This document shows positions 9,056-16,948 of a DNA stretch of 64,000 nucleotides, piece by piece. The notes beneath the pieces are model-generated. The model did not search any database, was not told where the DNA came from, and saw only the letters and a list, made by a program, of their open reading frames with translations. Source of the stretch: Alcanivorax sp. DP30 (GTDB lineage Bacteria > Pseudomonadota > Gammaproteobacteria > Pseudomonadales > Alcanivoracaceae); contig NZ_WTUY01000002.1 of the NCBI RefSeq assembly GCF_009882945.1, positions 188,927 to 252,926 on the forward strand. Reading direction: 5' to 3'. The position numbers and the translations under genes are program-made. How positions within the stretch are numbered: the stretch's first letter is position 1; every line of letters begins with the position of its first letter.

Positions 9056-10186
9056 GTGACCTATTCTGTTGTTATCTCCGGCACCGGGCTGTGGAATCCG
9101 GAGCAGACTATTACCAATGATGAGCTGGTGGCCTCCTTTAACGAGTATGTCGAGCGCTTTAATGCTGAACATGCAGACGCCATCGCTGCTGGGGAGGTTG
9201 CAGCCCTGGATGCTTCCAATTCCGCTTTCATCGAGAAGGCTTCCGGCATCAAGCAACGCTTTGTGATCAACAAGAGCGGAGTGCTGGACCCTGACCGTCT
9301 GGCGCCCAGTATTCCCGAACGTGGGGACGACGATGTGTCCATTCAGGCGGAAATTGCCGTCAATGCCGCCAAACAGGCGCTGGAAAACGCTAATCTGACC
9401 GCCAATGATCTGGATGCCGTACTTGTGGCCTGTTCTAACATGCAGCGCCCTTATCCCGCCATGGCGGTGGAAGTTCAGGCGGCTCTGGGTATGGAGCATG
9501 GCTGGGGTTACGACATGAACGTGGCCTGTTCCAGTGCGACTTTTGGCATTCAGGCGGGCGTTGATGCCATCCGCAACGGTAGTGCACGCCGCGTACTGAT
9601 GGTGAACCCGGAGATCTGCTCTGCGCACCTGGCCTGGCAGGACCGTGATTGCCACTTTATCTTCGGTGACGTGGCCACTGCAGTTATTCTTGAGCGCAAG
9701 GACGATGCCACTTCTGACAATCAGTGGGAAGTGCTCGGCACTCGCTTGCAGACCAAATTCTCCAGCAATATCCGCAACAACTTCGGTTTCCTTAACCGCT
9801 GTGACGAAAGCGGGATCGGAGCCCGTGACAAGCTGTTTCGTCAGGAAGGTCGCAAGGTGTTCAAGGAAGTCTGCCCAATGGTGGCCGAACAGATTTCCTC
9901 GCATCTGGCGGACACTGAAATCCCTGTAGAGGCGCTTAGCCGCATGTGGCTGCACCAGGCCAACCTGAGCATGAACGAGCTGATTTCCAAGCGGGTATTG
10001 GGTCGTCAGGCGACCCGTGAAGAAGCGCCGGTGATTCTGGATGATTACGCCAACACCAGTTCAGCGGGCTCGATTATCGCGTTTCACAAGTACAATGCCG
10101 ATCTGCCGGCAGGCAGCAACGGTGTGATCTGCTCCTTTGGAGCAGGTTACTCCATTGGTAGCGTTATCGTTAGCCGGATCAAGTAA
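9056..10186 (+). CDS. Beta-ketoacyl-ACP synthase III, long form
   Basis: A 376-residue thiolase-fold condensing enzyme. The KAS III triad is present: Cys158 (NVACSSATFG), His300 (WLHQANLSMNE) and Asn333 (YANTSSAGSI). It is about 55 residues longer than housekeeping FabH, with an N-terminal insertion around residues 28-60. It resembles the long Pseudomonas KAS III (PA3286 type) that primes fatty acid synthesis from medium-chain acyl-CoA taken from beta-oxidation; this substrate is inferred from the family. The start is GTG 9056 with CGAGGA upstream. It is not next to other fab genes. Confidence 0.88.
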   Translation: MTYSVVISGTGLWNPEQTITNDELVASFNEYVERFNAEHADAIAAGEVAALDASNSAFIEKASGIKQRFVINKSGVLDPDRLAPSIPERGDDDVSIQAEIAVNAAKQALENANLTANDLDAVLVACSNMQRPYPAMAVEVQAALGMEHGWGYDMNVACSSATFGIQAGVDAIRNGSARRVLMVNPEICSAHLAWQDRDCHFIFGDVATAVILERKDDATSDNQWEVLGTRLQTKFSSNIRNNFGFLNRCDESGIGARDKLFRQEGRKVFKEVCPMVAEQISSHLADTEIPVEALSRMWLHQANLSMNELISKRVLGRQATREEAPVILDDYANTSSAGSIIAFHKYNADLPAGSNGVICSFGAGYSIGSVIVSRIK

Positions 10187-10318
10187 GAACGCTGTGCCTG
10201 ACGCCGGACAGATCGTCGGGCGTCGGGCGAATTTTGCGCTCTGCCGGAGGCTTGATGCCAGGAGCCAGTAGCGACCACCTCTCCAACGCTCAACGTCATT
10301 TTCTCTTTTTTCGTAACG

Positions 10319-10347
10319 TTTACCTCACACCTGCATCTCTATATTGT
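10319..10347 (+). promoter_or_regulatory. Possible sigma-70 promoter of the hvf operon
   Basis: TTTACC (10319-10324), a 17-bp spacer and TATTGT (10342-10347), each matching four of six consensus bases, about 95 bp before the hvfA start. The rest of the 262-bp gap holds a GACGCC/GGCGTC hairpin just after the KAS III gene and nothing else that I recognise. Copper- or ECF-sigma control, known for some relatives, is not evident from a motif here. Confidence 0.3.
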
Positions 10348-10448
10348 CTATATCAGGTACTTCGTAATAAACGCGGTAACCTGTGCCGTTTTTGCCCATG
10401 TGGCGGGCGGTCTGGACACCCAAATAATGACGTATGGAGACTTACAAC

Positions 10449-10742
10449 ATGGCTAAGCTGACTAAACTGAATCCCCTGGCCGCGACCGTAGGCGCTGCAG
10501 TTGTTGCTTCCGCTCTGGCTGCCCCGGTAGCTAGCGCCGCAGAAAACCCCTTCGCAGCCGCCGACCTGCAGGCTGGCTACCAGCTGGCCGCCCACGCTGA
10601 AGGCAAGTGTGGTGAAGGCAAATGCGGCGACAAGAAAGCCGAGGGCAAGTGTGGCGAAGAGAAAGGTGCCGAAGGCAAGTGCGGTGAAGACAAGAAAGGC
10701 GAAGGGAAATGTGGTGAAGGCAAGTGCGGCGGTGATGCATAA
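10449..10742 (+). CDS. hvfA: HvfA-type RiPP metallophore precursor with six EGKCG motifs
   Basis: A 97-residue secreted precursor peptide. Residues 1-30 form a Sec signal peptide (hydrophobic from residue 10; AxA-type site VASA before AENPF). The C-terminal half is a low-complexity array with EGKCG at 51-55, 56-60, 65-69, 75-79, 85-89 and 90-94, spaced by Lys/Glu/Asp linkers. In the characterised family the cysteines in this motif are converted to oxazolone and thioamide groups that bind copper. Six cysteines (54, 59, 68, 78, 88, 93) are available. ATG 10449 is chosen over 10434 because GGAG at 10436-10439 is properly spaced. It is the first gene of hvfABCX. Confidence 0.88.
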   Translation: MAKLTKLNPLAATVGAAVVASALAAPVASAAENPFAAADLQAGYQLAAHAEGKCGEGKCGDKKAEGKCGEEKGAEGKCGEDKKGEGKCGEGKCGGDA

Positions 10743-10754
10743 GGCTGCGCTGAA

Positions 10755-11597
10755 ATGAACCATAAGACACCAGTGTCCGGTGTGGGCCTGGGTCTTCGGC
10801 GGGCCCTGATGGGCCCGCTTTCCCGCACCGAATCCCCACCTATCGATTTCATGGAAGTGGCTCCGGAAAACTGGATTCCCATGGGCGGACGCCTGGGTAA
10901 GGAATTCAGGAAATTCACGGAGCGGTTTCCGTTTGTGAGCCATGGGCTAAGCCTTTCCCTGGGCGGCCCGGAGCCTTTGGACTTCGAGTTACTGGCGTCC
11001 ATCAAGGCTTTTCTGAGTGAGCACAATATTCGTCGTTACACCGAGCATCTCAGCTACTGTAGCGACCATGGTCACCTCTATGACCTGATGCCGATCCCCT
11101 TTACAGAAGACGCTGTCCATTATGTGGCGGACCGGGTTCGCCAGGTTCAGGATTTTCTCGAACAGCCCATTGGCATTGAGCATGTAAGCTATTATGCCGC
11201 TCCCGGCGCAGAAATGTCCGAGATCGACTTTGTTAACGCGGTGGTCAAGGAAGCGGATTGCGAGTTGTTGCTGGACGTGAACAATGCTTACGTGAACAGC
11301 ATTAATCATGGCTATGATCCCTATGAATTCATCAGCGCGCTACCCGGCGAGCGAATCTGCTATGTCCATATCGCTGGCCATTTTGATGAGGCTGAAGATC
11401 TCAAGGTCGATACCCATGGCAGTGCGGTAATCGATCCTGTCTGGGATCTGCTACAACATGCTTATCAGGAGTTTGGTGAATTGCCTACCTTGCTGGAGCG
11501 TGACTTCAATTTTCCCGGTGAAGATGAACTGTTTGGAGAGCTTCGCCAGATTGCCGCTTACCAGCAAAAATATCAGTCTCGGGTAAAGTTGGGATGA
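10755..11597 (+). CDS. hvfB: HvfB-type MNIO (DUF692) peptide-modifying enzyme
   Basis: A 280-residue TIM-barrel enzyme of the multinuclear non-haem iron oxidase (DUF692) family; in this context it oxidises the Cys residues of HvfA. Likely iron ligands are visible in family order: Glu34 in MEVAPENW, His63 in VSHGLSLSLG, His98 in TEHLSY, Glu142 in IEHVSYY, Asp174/Asn176 in LLDVNNAYVN, His205 and His209 in YVHIAGH, Asp219/His221 in DTHG, and Glu248 in LLERD. It starts 12 bp after hvfA and overlaps hvfC by ATGA, indicating translational coupling. Cytosolic. The assignment of individual ligands is from pattern, not structure. Confidence 0.93.
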   Translation: MNHKTPVSGVGLGLRRALMGPLSRTESPPIDFMEVAPENWIPMGGRLGKEFRKFTERFPFVSHGLSLSLGGPEPLDFELLASIKAFLSEHNIRRYTEHLSYCSDHGHLYDLMPIPFTEDAVHYVADRVRQVQDFLEQPIGIEHVSYYAAPGAEMSEIDFVNAVVKEADCELLLDVNNAYVNSINHGYDPYEFISALPGERICYVHIAGHFDEAEDLKVDTHGSAVIDPVWDLLQHAYQEFGELPTLLERDFNFPGEDELFGELRQIAAYQQKYQSRVKLG

Positions 11598-12361
11598 GTG
11601 ACGCAAACTTTCAGGTGCTGCAGCGCGAGTTTGCCAGTCACCTGCGTAATCCTGATACCCGTTCTTCCCCCGAAGGCATTGAAGAGCGGCGCCTGGAAAT
11701 CTATCGCAGCCTTTTCTTCAACAACGTTAATGGTTTCATCCAGCAGGGCTTCCCGGTTCTGTATTCTATTCTCTCTGCTGAACGTTGGGGCAGGTTGGTC
11801 AGAGCCTTTTACGAACACCACACTTGCACGACTCCCTACTTTCTGGAAATCCCCCAGGAATTTATCTCGTTTCTCGCCAGTGGCAAGGGCAGCGAAGAAG
11901 GTGATCCTCCTTTTCTGCTCGAACTGGCTCACTATGAGTGGATGGAGCTGGTGCTGGATGCCTCCACGCAAACACTTCCTGAAACCGGGTTTCACCCTGA
12001 GGGAGATTTACTGCGCGCCATTCCGCAGCTTAGCCCTCTGCATGCAGTGCTGGCTTATCACTATCCGGTGCAGCAAATTTGTCGTGACTTCCAGCCCGCC
12101 GAACCATTGCCTCAACCGGTATGGTTGTTGGTGTATCGCAATCGCAATGATGAAGTGAGATTCATGGAGATCAATGCGCCCACTGCGCGCTTGCTTCAAC
12201 TGATTGAGGAATATCCGGAGCTGACCGGACGAGAAGTGGTGGGGCTATTAGCCCAGGAAATTAAGTTTGATGTTGATCAGCTGGCAGAATTTTCTCGTGG
12301 CATTCTGCAACAAATGCGCGAGCGCGACATCCTTATAGGAACAACACTGAAAAGCTGTTGA
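11594..12361 (+). CDS. hvfC: HvfC-type (DUF2063) RiPP maturation partner
   Basis: A 255-residue protein with the N-terminal DUF2063 helical domain (LQREFASHLRNPD, RRLEIYRSLFFNNVNGF), the partner that binds the precursor and delivers it to the DUF692 enzyme in related bufferin and HvfA systems. The C-terminal part (about residues 180-250) has a winged-helix-like region, LLQLIEEYPELTGREVV. Its ATG overlaps the hvfB stop (ATGA), so the two are probably made in fixed ratio. No catalytic motif is expected in this family. Confidence 0.9.
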   Translation: MSDANFQVLQREFASHLRNPDTRSSPEGIEERRLEIYRSLFFNNVNGFIQQGFPVLYSILSAERWGRLVRAFYEHHTCTTPYFLEIPQEFISFLASGKGSEEGDPPFLLELAHYEWMELVLDASTQTLPETGFHPEGDLLRAIPQLSPLHAVLAYHYPVQQICRDFQPAEPLPQPVWLLVYRNRNDEVRFMEINAPTARLLQLIEEYPELTGREVVGLLAQEIKFDVDQLAEFSRGILQQMRERDILIGTTLKSC

Positions 12362-12506
12362 TTTCATGGCACCCGAGGCAGGGATAAAACAGTTTCGGGT
12401 TCCGGGGAGTGGGTTTTAAAAGGCAAAACGGGCATAGCGTTTCGCAACGTGCGCCGGGTAACCTGAATCCCGCCTCCTGCCATATCTTTTCCAAGGAGAA
12501 TCGTGC

Positions 12507-13160
12507 ATGCCTGCCCTGTTACATAAAGTCCACCACACCCTTAACACCACCCGCCTGGTGGATTTTCTGGCCCCGCTGGCGCTGAGGCTGTTTCTTGCGC
12601 CAGTGATGATTAGTGCTGGCTACAACAAGGCGATGAGTTTCGAGAGTACAGTGGCCTGGTTTGGCAACCCGGATTGGGGGTTGGGGTTGCCTGCTCCTGC
12701 GCTGTTGGCTTTTGTGGCCACTGCCACCGAGCTGGTGGGTGGGTTTCTGTTGTTGATTGGTCTGTTTACCCGTTACATCAGCATCCCGTTGATGTTCACC
12801 ATGCTGGTGGCCATGGCGACGGTGCATTGGGATAACGGCTGGTTTGCCGTCGCACCGGGTAACCCAGAGACCAGCATGGCGGCCCCACTGGCCAAGGTGG
12901 GCTTCCCGGGAGCCATGGCAAGTCTGGAGAACAGTGAACAAGTGGGTGAGCGCATCCAGCGGGCTCGCGGGATTCTCAAGGAACATGGCCATTATGGCTG
13001 GCTTACGGAAAAGGGGAGTTTTGTTGTCCTCAATAATGGCATCGAATTCGCCATGACGTACTTCATTATGCTGCTGGTGTTGTTCTTCCAGGGGGGAGGG
13101 CGGTATCTAAGCCTTGACTATTGGGTGGCGCGCAAGCTGCTGCTGACTCAAACAGTGTAA
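12507..13160 (+). CDS. hvfX: DoxX-family membrane protein of the hvf operon (HvfX type)
   Basis: A 217-residue membrane protein of the DoxX family with four predicted membrane segments (about residues 24-42, 63-85, 88-105 and 175-195). The conserved DoxX start RLFLAPVMISAGYNKA is followed by a family-typical insertion between helices 3 and 4. AAGGAG lies upstream of ATG 12507. It sits 145 bp after hvfC on the same strand; the fourth gene of hvf operons is usually such a protein and is thought to help copper-linked maturation or protection. The gap could hold its own promoter, since I see no terminator there. Confidence 0.82.
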   Translation: MPALLHKVHHTLNTTRLVDFLAPLALRLFLAPVMISAGYNKAMSFESTVAWFGNPDWGLGLPAPALLAFVATATELVGGFLLLIGLFTRYISIPLMFTMLVAMATVHWDNGWFAVAPGNPETSMAAPLAKVGFPGAMASLENSEQVGERIQRARGILKEHGHYGWLTEKGSFVVLNNGIEFAMTYFIMLLVLFFQGGGRYLSLDYWVARKLLLTQTV

Positions 13161-13224
13161 AAGCCGTTGGAGTTGCGTAAGCTGCCAGCGTTGGGTGTTA
13201 CGCAGCTGTTGTGGCCCCGATATA

Positions 13225-14040
13225 ATGAGCCGTTTTGGACTTGCCGGTTTAGCCGGGGTGACTGTGCGCTACCTGATACTGACATTATTGCTGAGCTTGC
13301 CAATGATCTCCTTGGCGGAAGAGGAAGATTGGGGTGAGGCCACTACGGCGTTTGATGCGCCGTCAGGCGGGGATCAGTACGCTGACCCCTGGCAAGACTT
13401 CAACCGCAAGATGTTTGCCTTCAACGAGTTCATGGATAAATACGGGCTCAAGCCTGTTGCCAAGGGCTATCGCAAGGCAACGCCGCAGTGGATGGATGAC
13501 ACCATCACGCGCTTCTACGAGAACCTGAGGGACTTCCGTAGTGGACTGAACAGCGTGCTGCAATGGCGATGGAACCACGTTGGTCAGAACTGGGGCCGCT
13601 TTGCCGTGAACAGCACCCTGGGTATCGGTGGACTGTTTGATGTGGCCACCAAGGTGAATCTTCGCAAACACAATACGGATCTTGGGCTAACGTTTGCACG
13701 TTGGGGGGTCCCGGAAGGCCCTTATCTGGTGTTGCCATTCTTCGGGCCTTCCACCGGACGGGATGCTGCCGCCATCCTGCCTGAAGATTACATGCGACTG
13801 CGTCACTACATTCAGCACGACCTGACCCGCCATAGTTTCACTGCTGTCTACGTGGTGGATTTACGGGCCGATCTACTCGATCTGGAGCGCAATATCGTCG
13901 GGGATCGCTATACCTTCCTTCGCAATGCCTACCTGCAACGCCGCCGTTTTGAGACTGGCGACATGCCGTCCCTGCGCTTCCCGGATATCGAGTCCAGAGA
14001 CAGTGAGTTGGAGCAGGAGTATGAGGACGAGGGGTGGTGA
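13225..14040 (+). CDS. mlaA: MlaA (VacJ) outer-membrane phospholipid-removal protein
   Basis: MlaA removes misplaced phospholipids from the outer leaflet and passes them to the MlaC/MlaFEDB retrograde path. The core is typical: DPWQDFNRKMFAFNEFMD, TRFYENLRDF, VNSTLGIGGLFDVA, DLGLTFARWGVPEGPYLVLP. The signal peptide LILTLLLSLPMISLA is not followed by a cysteine, so unlike the E. coli protein it is not an obvious lipoprotein. The start is uncertain: TATAAT at 13221-13226 overlaps ATG 13225. If that is a -10 box, the true start is GTG 13264, which would give a compact signal peptide. No other mla gene is nearby. Confidence 0.93.
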   Translation: MSRFGLAGLAGVTVRYLILTLLLSLPMISLAEEEDWGEATTAFDAPSGGDQYADPWQDFNRKMFAFNEFMDKYGLKPVAKGYRKATPQWMDDTITRFYENLRDFRSGLNSVLQWRWNHVGQNWGRFAVNSTLGIGGLFDVATKVNLRKHNTDLGLTFARWGVPEGPYLVLPFFGPSTGRDAAAILPEDYMRLRHYIQHDLTRHSFTAVYVVDLRADLLDLERNIVGDRYTFLRNAYLQRRRFETGDMPSLRFPDIESRDSELEQEYEDEGW

Positions 14041-14043
14041 GGC

Positions 14044-14192
14044 AATTGATAATTGATAGCTGCGCGAACGATCTTACTATCAATATAAAACGCAAGAGAC
14101 CGCGATCAAACCTGAATCGCGGCCTCTTGCGTTGATGATAACCGACAATCTATTCCGCGCCGTTATCAATTATCCATTCTCAATTATCAATT
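14044..14192. repeat. Inverted heptad element with central hairpin (copy 2)
   Basis: Left arm: AATTGAT, AATTGAT, AGCTGCG (14044-14064). Right arm: ATCAATT, ATCCATT, CTCAATT, ATCAATT (14065 phase equivalent, 14165-14192). In between is a long stem CGCAAGAG..CGCGAT / ATCGCG..CTCTTGCG (about 14091-14134). The core GCTGCGCGAA at 14059-14068 is identical to 45072-45081. The element fills the gap between convergent mlaA and the terB-like gene, and the terB stop codon lies within the right arm. Confidence 0.72.
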
Positions 14193-14633
14193 AAATTCAG
14201 TTGCCTTCATCTTCGCCCGAATATAGTCCCCATGTGACACATACAGCAGGTCGCTGACGCGGCGGATCATGTGTTCTTCATGGACGTCCACGGTGCCGTC
14301 GGCGGCGGCCATGGCCCACATGTCCTCGATCAGGGCAACCCGGGTTTCCGGGCCCCAGTGTTCGCGTAGAGGGGCGGTGAATTCGAACAGGTCCGTTGCC
14401 TGATCGAGCCGGTTCTGGAGCTCGCCCAGAATATCCTGCATCTCTGCAGGATCCAGATGCCAACGTGCCTGTACGGTCTCGATCAGATGGCGAGATTCTG
14501 CTTCGTCCACCTCGCCATCGGTTCTTGCGACCTCAAGCAGTAATGCCGCGGCAGCACGGTGAAGATCGTGCTGCGAGGTTGCCGGTGTGTGATCGTCAGT
14601 TCCGAAGAGTTGAGTCAGCCAGCGCAAATCCAA
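14187..14633 (-). CDS. TerB-like protein
   Basis: About 148 residues, cytosolic, all-helical, with two acidic calcium-site-like repeats typical of the TerB/tellurite-resistance fold: EVARTDGEVDEAESRHL and MAAADGTVDVHEEHMI. The molecular function of stand-alone TerB proteins is unclear; metal binding is inferred. It lies 3 bp downstream of the transaldolase stop and probably depends on its translation. The first codon is TTG (14633); a second TTG two codons on (14627) has a better spaced AAGGA and may be the real start. The stop codon falls in a repeat element. Confidence 0.8.
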   Translation of the reverse strand: MDLRWLTQLFGTDDHTPATSQHDLHRAAAALLLEVARTDGEVDEAESRHLIETVQARWHLDPAEMQDILGELQNRLDQATDLFEFTAPLREHWGPETRVALIEDMWAMAAADGTVDVHEEHMIRRVSDLLYVSHGDYIRAKMKATEFN

Positions 14634-14636
14634 TCC

Positions 14637-15596
14637 TTATTTGAGAAGTTCTTCCAGTGCCTGCTGATCCTTGGCAAAACGTCGAATACCGTCAGCCAGA
14701 AGATCGCAGGCCATGGGGTCGTCATTCATCTGCCAGCGAAAGCTGGCTTCGGTGACTGGGTGCCAGGCATCGTCTGGTGTCACGAGTTCCGGATCCAGTC
14801 TGCGGGTAAGACTACCATCCCGGCCGGCAAGTTCCTCAAGCAGGGCAGGGCTGATGGTGAGCTTGTCGCAACCCGCCAGAGCTTCAATCTGGTCTGCGTT
14901 ACGGAAGCTGGCGCCCATGACCACGGTATCGAGCCCGCGGGACTTGAAGGTGTTGAAGATCTCACGCACAGATTGTACGCCCGGGTCGTCATCGGGGTGG
15001 TTGATTTCCATGCCATTATTGCGGTGCCAGTCATGAATTCTGCCCACAAAAGGCGAAATCAGTGTGGCGCCCGCTTCAGCGGCTGCCAGCGCCTGAACCT
15101 GGTTGAATACCAGTGTGACGTTACAGCGGGTGCCTTCTTCTTCCAGAATCTGGGCTGCCTTGATGCCTTCCCAGGTGGCGGCGATCTTGATCAGGATCCG
15201 GGAGGGATCCACCTCCAGCTCCCGGTAGATGCTGATCAGGCGGCGCGCCTTCTCTACGGTGGCGCGGGTATCAAAGGATAATCGCGCATCTACCTCGGTG
15301 GAGACCAGGCCTGGCACCCGATCCAGAATCGCTTGCCCGGCCAGACAGGCACTGGTGTCAGTGAGCCAGTCGATTTTACCGGCATGTCCCAGTGCGGCGG
15401 TGAGATCGACAGCCTGATCGAGTAATTCCCGGTATTGCTCGTTGCGGGCAGCTGCCAGTAGCAGCGAGGGGTTGGTGGTGGCATCCTCTGGCGCCACTGC
15501 CGCAATCATGTCGAGATCGCCGGTATCGGCAACCAGGGAAGTCCATTGGGCAAGCTGTTCGCGTTTATTCACGGTTTCCGTTCCTTGTGTTGTCAT
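14637..15596 (-). CDS. tal: Transaldolase
   Basis: Pentose-phosphate enzyme moving a dihydroxyacetone unit between sedoheptulose 7-phosphate and glyceraldehyde 3-phosphate. Of the TalB type, about 319 residues: DATTNPSL near the N-terminus, the Schiff-base lysine in ILIKIAATWEG, then NVTLVFNQVQA, SPFVGRIHDW and VMGASFRN. ATG 15596 is taken as the start; GTG 15572 with AGGAA eight bases upstream gives a product beginning NKREQL that matches relatives equally well. It is upstream of the terB-like gene in a two-gene unit. Confidence 0.96.
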   Translation of the reverse strand: MTTQGTETVNKREQLAQWTSLVADTGDLDMIAAVAPEDATTNPSLLLAAARNEQYRELLDQAVDLTAALGHAGKIDWLTDTSACLAGQAILDRVPGLVSTEVDARLSFDTRATVEKARRLISIYRELEVDPSRILIKIAATWEGIKAAQILEEEGTRCNVTLVFNQVQALAAAEAGATLISPFVGRIHDWHRNNGMEINHPDDDPGVQSVREIFNTFKSRGLDTVVMGASFRNADQIEALAGCDKLTISPALLEELAGRDGSLTRRLDPELVTPDDAWHPVTEASFRWQMNDDPMACDLLADGIRRFAKDQQALEELLK

Positions 15597-15650
15597 GGCG
15601 GGGAGAGTACATCCGCCATATGACAGGATTCTTGCTTGGTGCCTGGTGGC

Positions 15651-15717
15651 GAGTAACGAGAAGCGAGTTTCGAAAACCAACTATCTTTTGTCTTTCGAAA
15701 CGCGTTACTCGCGACCC
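15651..15717. repeat. Compact inverted heptad element (GAGTAAC type)
   Basis: Left units GAGTAAC, GAGAAGC, GAGTTTC, GAAAACC (15651-15678) face right units GTCTTTC, GAAACGC, GTTACTC, GCGACCC (15690-15717) across an 11-bp centre. GTTACTC is the exact reverse complement of GAGTAAC. It can fold into an imperfect hairpin of about 67 bases. It lies in the gap between dusA and tal, both on the minus strand. Confidence 0.65.
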
Positions 15718-15788
15718 GCAGCACGCTGACTTGTGCTGCACTCATCAGGCTAGCAAGGTTAGTGCCGAAAGGATTGTGTTCCTACAGG

Positions 15789-16781
15789 CTAAGGGAGTTG
15801 CGCCAAAGCGTCCATTAGCACTTGCGGGGTTGTGTCAGGCTTGTGCATGTTTTCGCTCAGGTGACGGCGGAACTTGCGTGCACCTGGCTCGCCCTGAAAC
15901 AGGTTGAGGATGTGCCTGAGGGAGTGTTTGGGGGCATGCCCCAGGGCAAAACGGCGCTCCACATAGGGCAGGAACTGTTCTGCAATCTCTCGCCGGCTGG
16001 CGACCGGACGGGGGTCTCCAAACACGATGCGGTCTGCCTCGGCCAGGAAGTAGGGGTTCTGATACGCCTCACGGCCAATCATGACGCCATCCACTTCGCC
16101 CATATGTTCATGCACTTCCTGCAATGTCTTCACACCACCGTTGAGAATGATTTCGAGGTGCGGGAAGGCTTGCTTGATGGCATAGGCACGTTGGTAGATT
16201 AGCGGTGGGATTTCGCGGTTTTCCTTGGGTGAAAGGCCGGACAGGATGGCTTTGCGGGCATGGATAGTCAGACTGCTGCAACCCGCCTTTTCCACCTGCT
16301 CCACAAAACGGTACAGAAAGTCGTAATCATCCTGGTCATCAATGCCGATGCGGGTTTTCACGGTCACAGGTACAGAGACGGCAGCCTGCATGGCACTAAC
16401 ACACTCCGCCACCTGTTCCGGTTCGGCCATGAGAATGGCGCCGATTTTGCCCTGCTGGACCCGGTCAGACGGGCAGCCCACATTCAGGTTGATCTCGTCG
16501 TAGCCATATTGCTCGCTGATGCGGGATGCTTCCGCCAGCTGCAAAGGGTCACAACCTCCCAACTGCAGGGCCACCGGATGTTCTTCATCATTGAAGGACA
16601 GAAAACGGTCACGGTCGCCGTGGATAATGGCCTGGGCCACCACCATTTCGGTATAGAGCAGGGTGTGTCGGGTAATCAGTCGCGCCAGAAAACGGTAGTC
16701 CCGGGTGGTCCAGTCCATCATCGGCGCCACGCTTAAGCGACGATCAAGGGGCTGCGGAGTGGTTGTCCAGGCGTCTCTCAT
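15789..16781 (-). CDS. dusA: tRNA-dihydrouridine synthase A
   Basis: FMN enzyme that reduces uridine to dihydrouridine in the D-loop of tRNA. About 330 residues; DusA signatures are LSVAPMMDWTTRDYRF at the N-terminus, the catalytic cysteine in NLNVGCPSDRV, KTRIGIDDQDDYDFL, the phosphate-binding LNGGVKTLQEV, and VDGVMIGREAYQNPY. The start at 16781 keeps the family-typical N-terminus; the frame extends further upstream but would overlap the region needed for the divergent sulP promoter. No clear Shine-Dalgarno sequence is seen. Confidence 0.95.
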   Translation of the reverse strand: MRDAWTTTPQPLDRRLSVAPMMDWTTRDYRFLARLITRHTLLYTEMVVAQAIIHGDRDRFLSFNDEEHPVALQLGGCDPLQLAEASRISEQYGYDEINLNVGCPSDRVQQGKIGAILMAEPEQVAECVSAMQAAVSVPVTVKTRIGIDDQDDYDFLYRFVEQVEKAGCSSLTIHARKAILSGLSPKENREIPPLIYQRAYAIKQAFPHLEIILNGGVKTLQEVHEHMGEVDGVMIGREAYQNPYFLAEADRIVFGDPRPVASRREIAEQFLPYVERRFALGHAPKHSLRHILNLFQGEPGARKFRRHLSENMHKPDTTPQVLMDALAQLP

Positions 16782-16948
16782 GCTTCTCAGGGGTCCTGTT
16801 GCAGGGGCGCGCATTGTCGCATGTTGTGGCCTGAGGGCGTAGTCCTGACGACCGGCTGCCTGTTGCCAGCAGGGCCGATCTGCTAGACTCCGCGCCTTTT
16901 CCGCCCATGCAAACCGGGCGTATCGCATCATTTCAGGGTAGTGAATTC

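Noticed and set aside
8822-9955. 377-codon minus-strand frame over the KAS III gene
   Set aside because: Shadow of the KAS III gene, whose Cys-His-Asn residues are intact.
10376-10415. ECF-sigma-type promoter (GTAACC with CGGTCT) before hvfA
   Set aside because: Spacing is too long and the -10 part is too poor to claim it.
10600-10742. HvfA Cys repeats as a metallothionein
   Set aside because: The signal peptide, EGKCG spacing and the adjacent DUF692/DUF2063 genes fit a modified RiPP metallophore better.
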